Source: Schizochytrium sp. TIO01 (lineage: Eukaryota; Sar; Bigyra; Thraustochytrida; Thraustochytriidae). Taken from it: a DNA stretch of 64,000 bases. This document shows, piece after piece, positions 60,153 through 64,000 of the stretch (the first letter of the stretch is position 1; each line of letters opens with the position of its first letter). The stretch covers positions 657,501 to 721,500 of the forward strand of contig SMSO01000005.1 of the NCBI GenBank assembly GCA_004764695.1, written 5' to 3'. A program made the position numbers and the translations under genes. A model generated the notes under the pieces. It was not told the DNA's origin. It made no database searches and saw only the letters and a program-made list of their open reading frames with translations.

Positions 60153-62499
60153 TTCTGCTTATTCTGTGTTCGCAGATGGTTTGAATGGTATCTATCACTT
60201 ACTATTTCAAAGGCAACTACTCCAACTTAAAACAATATTTTTTATTTTTTATTTTTTTTTAACTGGGTAAAAACACCAGCTCAAACAATTCAGATTTATC
60301 CTCTGGGTTCTGTGGTAATTAATGCCACACTCTCACAAGTAAGAGGCAGCTCTTCAATTTATAATTTGTAAACATTAAAACATTAAAACATAAATAAAGT
60401 ATAACTTTTTCAGTAAGCAACGAAAACTTAAGCCAAAATAAAGACCCATGACATAGGTGGTACTGGTATAAAGAATGTGGTAGGGTAGAATCAGGTGCAA
60501 CTAAAGGTGCCTAATATCACTCTCACTAGTCAGAGGCTATTAATCCTTTTCTTTAGCTTTAACTTCGAGTCATGATGCTTGCCCACAGCTTTAATCCCAA
60601 CAAGGACCAAAACTCTCAAGCAAAAGAAAAACAGCGTATGCAACAACGATACATGTGTGATCTACTCTTTGGCCATACAAATGTTTTTCACGAGATTTGT
60701 GGATCATATAGTAAAGTCCCATGTAAAAATAGTTGAACCAGCTGGGATATTTGTGACCATGTCCGGCACTTTCTAAGGTTATATCTGCACTTTCTAAACT
60801 CTACCCACTATATTGCTTTCGAGGAATGTTGTACTCTAATGGTTGCCGAAATTCCCGCGAAGGTTCTATTTCTAAAGGCATACCCAGCGTAACGAGAATT
60901 GTAAAGTTTCAGTAAAACAAGTCTCCAAAGTATTGGAAATTGGTGCATGCTAGCAGATTTTGAACCAAAGCTGTTCATATTTGTGTTTTGCTACTAACCT
61001 TTCTCTCTCAAGTTCCTACATTATACGGCTCTAGTTTCTACCTGCTCTTTATAAGGGGTGCGCTAAAGTCGTCGCACCAATAATAATCCGAAACTTCTTT
61101 GCAAAGGTGTCGATAGTCGATACCTCATGTAATTTCAGTAATATCGCACGATCGTCTTCATTAGTCCTTACCCTCAAAACTATCCTTATCTTTCCCTCCT
61201 TCTCTGTGGTTTGAGCCAATGCCCATATGTTTCGCAACAGAAGTCGTTAATCGTCTGTTCCGCTCGTCTGAAAATGTGTACAGAACTATTGGATGACATA
61301 TTCTTATACTTTGAAGTAAGGTGCTGGAATTTCACGAGACATCTTGATGGTCCTGATTGATAAGAAGTTGCTCATACTCTAATTATGAGATTGATCATGT
61401 ACATTAAACATGACGAGGAATAAGCTACAGGATAAATGTTCTAATTCTGTGCAATGTTAACTTTCTGGAGTTCTGATGCATCGCTTGAGGGCCATAAGAA
61501 TACACGCAGTGCATAATTTATTTAATTAACTAGCTTGATAAGTTCTATTGCTTTAAATCCATACCACATACCAGGCCAAATCTACTGGCTTGTATGTAGG
61601 ACGCTCTCGCTCCAGTCTTTTTTGTATTTTTTGTTTTCTTTCTTTCTCTCTTTCTTAAGTATGTGCTGTTTGCTGAATTCGCTATTACTAAAAGGCTGGA
61701 TCGAGTTCGTGCACCGACAAGAAGATAAACCATATTTGCATTTATACTGGGTGCAGATACCTACCTACCATTAGTAACTTTACGAGAGTGATTATAACAT
61801 GTGAAAACCTAGACATGATATCTTATTCATAACCCACACACATGCGGAGCCTGGCTTCGAGCAAGCCATGTAAGCCATGCGAGTAGGCAGGGCACTAAAT
61901 GGCAGTCTAACCCAGCTTTAAAAAAACAAATAAACTTTAAAGTGTAGGCTAGGAGTATAGTATAGGTATATAATTCATTAGTTTAAAAACAATCATGATA
62001 AATTATCACAAGTGAAACATTAGCTGCCTCTTGCTCCACCACCTCTGGTCAGCCAAGCAAATTATTCTCAGATGCTTTGGGCAATGTATTAAGGTATGCA
62101 TTGACCATTTTGTGTATAAGTCGAGTGAACAATTGCTCACAAAGGGGCGTCATTATTATTCACCTAGCATTGGGTGGCTGACACTGGCGCATGCCAATAA
62201 TGTTGTTTCCTCACACTTTTGGAGGCTTCCCGTATCGTCTCTTTAGCTGTCCTCAACTCTCGGCACTTTCAGCACTGTCCTCAGCACTGCCTTCAGCATC
62301 TCTGTCAGTCAGCTCTTAAGGCGACTTCACCTTCATGGAAGTGATAGCTCCGCTTGAGAAAAAGGTCGCTAGTTCGAAGAAGTTAATCTTCTTCTGTTCA
62401 ACCTTGGAAATCAGTCTCACAGGTCAGTCAGACTTGTTTTTTAAAACAAACAAAAACACGTTCTCTCCTATAGCTTGCTACTCAGCTATATAGCTAGCT

Positions 62500-62610
62500 A
62501 CAATTATGCTACTCCTATCAATCCTTTGATGTGGACTAGAAACTCGAGTCAAAGCAATCTCTAAAATTCTCGTCTACATTAGTAGGTACCCTGACTACCT
62601 AACAACCGTC
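62500..62610. repeat. Dispersed repeat family copy (62.5 kb)
   Basis: CTATCAATCCTTTGATGTGG, then the core ACTCGAGTCAAAGCAATCT (62542-62560), then TTAGTAGGTACC. The first part resembles GTCAATCCATTGATTTAGG inside the 253-bp duplication, and the core resembles that at 41.1 kb. Confidence 0.4.
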
Positions 62611-63334
62611 ATGACGGCAGCATACTGAACAAGTTTCCGGTGCCTCGCGTATCTCCTGTCTCCATTTCCTGCCGTCTTGTTTCTTTCTCTATTTGATCTT
62701 TGTAGCTTTAAAAATTAGAATGCCGTCTCAACTATATCTAAATTACTACTAATAGCAGTGGTATAGACCCTGAGTACTTAGGCCATGGTAGATTAATAGT
62801 TGAAGATCTGCTGGCTATTCGAGTTGGGCACAATGGCTCCGGCTGGAGGAGCTATCTGTTCGTAGTATAAAAGCCCTATCATGGACTGGGGTGCTGAAGC
62901 CAGTCAACTGGTTGAAGAAGATTATTACTGGCTGCCTACGAGTAGAGGTTTTGCAATTTGCAAGCTAACGTGATCTATTCTGAGGCTTCTTTTTTATCTA
63001 AATTTTACATTTCTTTGAGTGAAGCAAAATGAAAACCTAAGAAATGCATTGTCTGGAACTTGAAAGCGCTACCTGTGGCTGGCATATATTGGAGAATGAC
63101 TCCAAATCACACAAGAGTATTGGCAAATACTGCCGCCGTTAGTACGCGGCTAGAACTTCAACCTAGGTTATATAAAGAAAGAAAAGTTTTAATATTCATT
63201 AAATTAAAAAATGAAAGAAAAAGTTATAGCAATAGGAGTAGTTAGAGGTACTAAGGTGCGGACTTCCACCTAGTAGTAGTGTGAATAGCAAAGGCCTACC
63301 AGTGTGCTATTGTTTTGGTTTGACCCAAACTAAA

Positions 63335-63385
63335 AGATTTTGAACTCATTACCTCAGACTGAGAGTGTCTATGCGCTTCCGATAC
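63335..63385 (-). other. tRNA-like segment, possible tRNA-derived remnant
   Basis: On the minus strand TATCGGAAGCG fits the tRNA A box at all but one fixed position, and GAGTTCAAAATCT (63335-63347) resembles a B box about 26 nt downstream. Between them TAGAC and GTCTG can form a five-pair anticodon-like stem with a seven-base loop, but the loop lacks U33 and the T-arm and acceptor stems do not pair. Not a functional tRNA; a SINE head or chance are the alternatives. Confidence 0.15.
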
Positions 63386-63402
63386 CCGTGATCCGTGGAC
63401 GC

Positions 63403-63419
63403 AGAGAGAGAGAGAGAGA
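63403..63419. repeat. GA dinucleotide repeat
   Basis: Between eight and nine uninterrupted AG units, about 310 bp upstream of the KH-domain gene. Confidence 0.9.
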
Positions 63420-63726
63420 TCGAATGGATTATTTATTTTTGTAACTTAGTATTAATACTACATAGTACTGGGTACAATGATTGTTGTTTGAAGAGAGGGT
63501 GCATGAGCCAGCAGCAGACTCAAGTTTGCAGTGGTATCCTTCTAACAAGAGGCACGTCCTATGATTTACTAACTCCTTTCTGCTTCTTGAGAACTTATCC
63601 CACGGCGCGCAAGTAAAACCCCAAAACATCAAGGCTCAGAGCACCGGACGGTTCTCTATCGAACCAGGTGCCTTTCGTTTCCCTTGCCTAGTTTATTGAA
63701 CGTCGTAAAAACGAACAGGTAGAACC

Positions 63727-64000
63727 ATGACCGGCACCAGCAACACTCAGATCGTGGTTCAAGTTCCCAAGAACCTTCAAGGCAAGGTCATTGGCAGAGG
63801 GGCCGCTACGCTTAAGGATATCGAGAGCGACTATGGTGTCAAGCTCCATATGCCAGCACGGGATTCTGACTCAGAAGACGTCACCATCGAAGGTCCCGCT
63901 GACAAATGCGAATTTGCGAAGCGTCGCATCCTAGACATCATTGGTCAGGCTCCTGATGTCACCACCGACGCACGTGCTCAAGCACAAAAGCTGTATGATG
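63727..64000 (+). CDS. KH-domain protein, 5' part only
   Basis: The ATG at 63727 opens a frame that runs off the window after 91 codons, so only the N-terminus is visible. Residues about 8-73 form a type I KH RNA-binding domain: strand IVVQVP, the loop helix KVIGRGAATLKDIE, strand KLHMP, strand VTIEGP, and the closing helix CEFAKRRILDII. The GxxG loop reads G23-R-G-A26, so the last glycine is replaced by Ala. After the domain, DARAQAQKLYD begins another helix whose identity lies beyond the window; it could start a DUF1771/Smr-type or another helical region, but this is a guess. High GC and strong codon regularity support a real, possibly well-expressed gene. Role inferred: single-stranded RNA binding. 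Confidence 0.85.
   Translation, partial: MTGTSNTQIVVQVPKNLQGKVIGRGAATLKDIESDYGVKLHMPARDSDSEDVTIEGPADKCEFAKRRILDIIGQAPDVTTDARAQAQKLYD

Larger units (their letters stand above)
60153..63726. other. Spacer upstream of the KH-domain gene
   Basis: AT-rich with dispersed-repeat sub-motifs at 60328-60351 and 60518-60540 (CACTCTCAC...AGAGGC) and a core copy near 62.5 kb. A GA dinucleotide run lies at 63403-63419 and a tRNA-like segment on the minus strand at about 63335-63385. No coding frame is supported. Confidence 0.5.

Noticed and set aside
62330-62400. TAGCTCC...AGTTCGAA resembling tRNA boxes
   Set aside because: The boxes are about 26 nt apart without any of the tRNA stems.
1-64000. CRISPR arrays, rRNA, bacterial operons, riboswitches
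   Set aside because: None seen; the tandem repeats lack spacers and the gene content is eukaryotic nuclear.

Overview
This is a eukaryotic nuclear window. Evidence: genes for Mediator, condensin II, a PHD/EGLN-type oxygenase, a bHLH factor, a ciliary protein and a FAR1/MULE-type protein, with no operons and no bacterial signals. Coding regions are near 45-50% GC by eye and sit in clearly AT-richer spacers. Most recognised genes are single uninterrupted frames (a 1060-codon condensin gene has no intron), and several carry poly-Q, poly-H, poly-D or poly-E runs. PACRG implies a flagellated stage. The mix would suit a free-living protist such as a labyrinthulomycete or other stramenopile, but nothing here fixes the clade.

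Layout: 1-7.6 kb, no gene I can support. 7.6-8.5 kb (-), family-16 methyltransferase. 10.1-10.7 kb (-), an interrupted frame. 11.0-11.9 kb (+), Mediator subunit 18. 13.2-15.9 kb (-), a MULE-transposase-derived SWIM protein. 15.9-22.2 kb, spacer. 22.2-23.7 kb (+), bHLH-zipper factor. 24.9-26.6 kb (+), PHD/EGLN-like 2OG-Fe(II) oxygenase, convergent with condensin II subunit G2 at 27.3-30.5 kb (-). 30.5-37.9 kb, spacer with a perfect 253-bp tandem duplication, a very AT-rich core and a possible short-intron gene. 37.9-38.8 kb (-), PACRG. 38.8-57.5 kb, an 18.7-kb gene-poor tract. 57.5-58.9 kb (+), Q-rich nuclear-type protein, convergent with a four-helix membrane protein at 59.5-60.2 kb (-). 63.7 kb to the end (+), 5' part of a KH-domain gene.

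The genes do not form a pathway. Several are nuclear (MED18, bHLH, MULE-derived, CAP-G2, probably the Q-rich protein) but adjacency looks incidental. The spacers hold microsatellites and what looks like a degenerate dispersed repeat family with a core near ACTCAAGCCAAAGCAATCA, accompanied by ACCTAC/GTAGGT clusters. The least explained items are the catalytically degraded MULE-derived protein, the EGLN-like enzyme with a long insert inside its active-site fold, the dispersed repeat family, and the possible short-intron genes hidden in the spacers.
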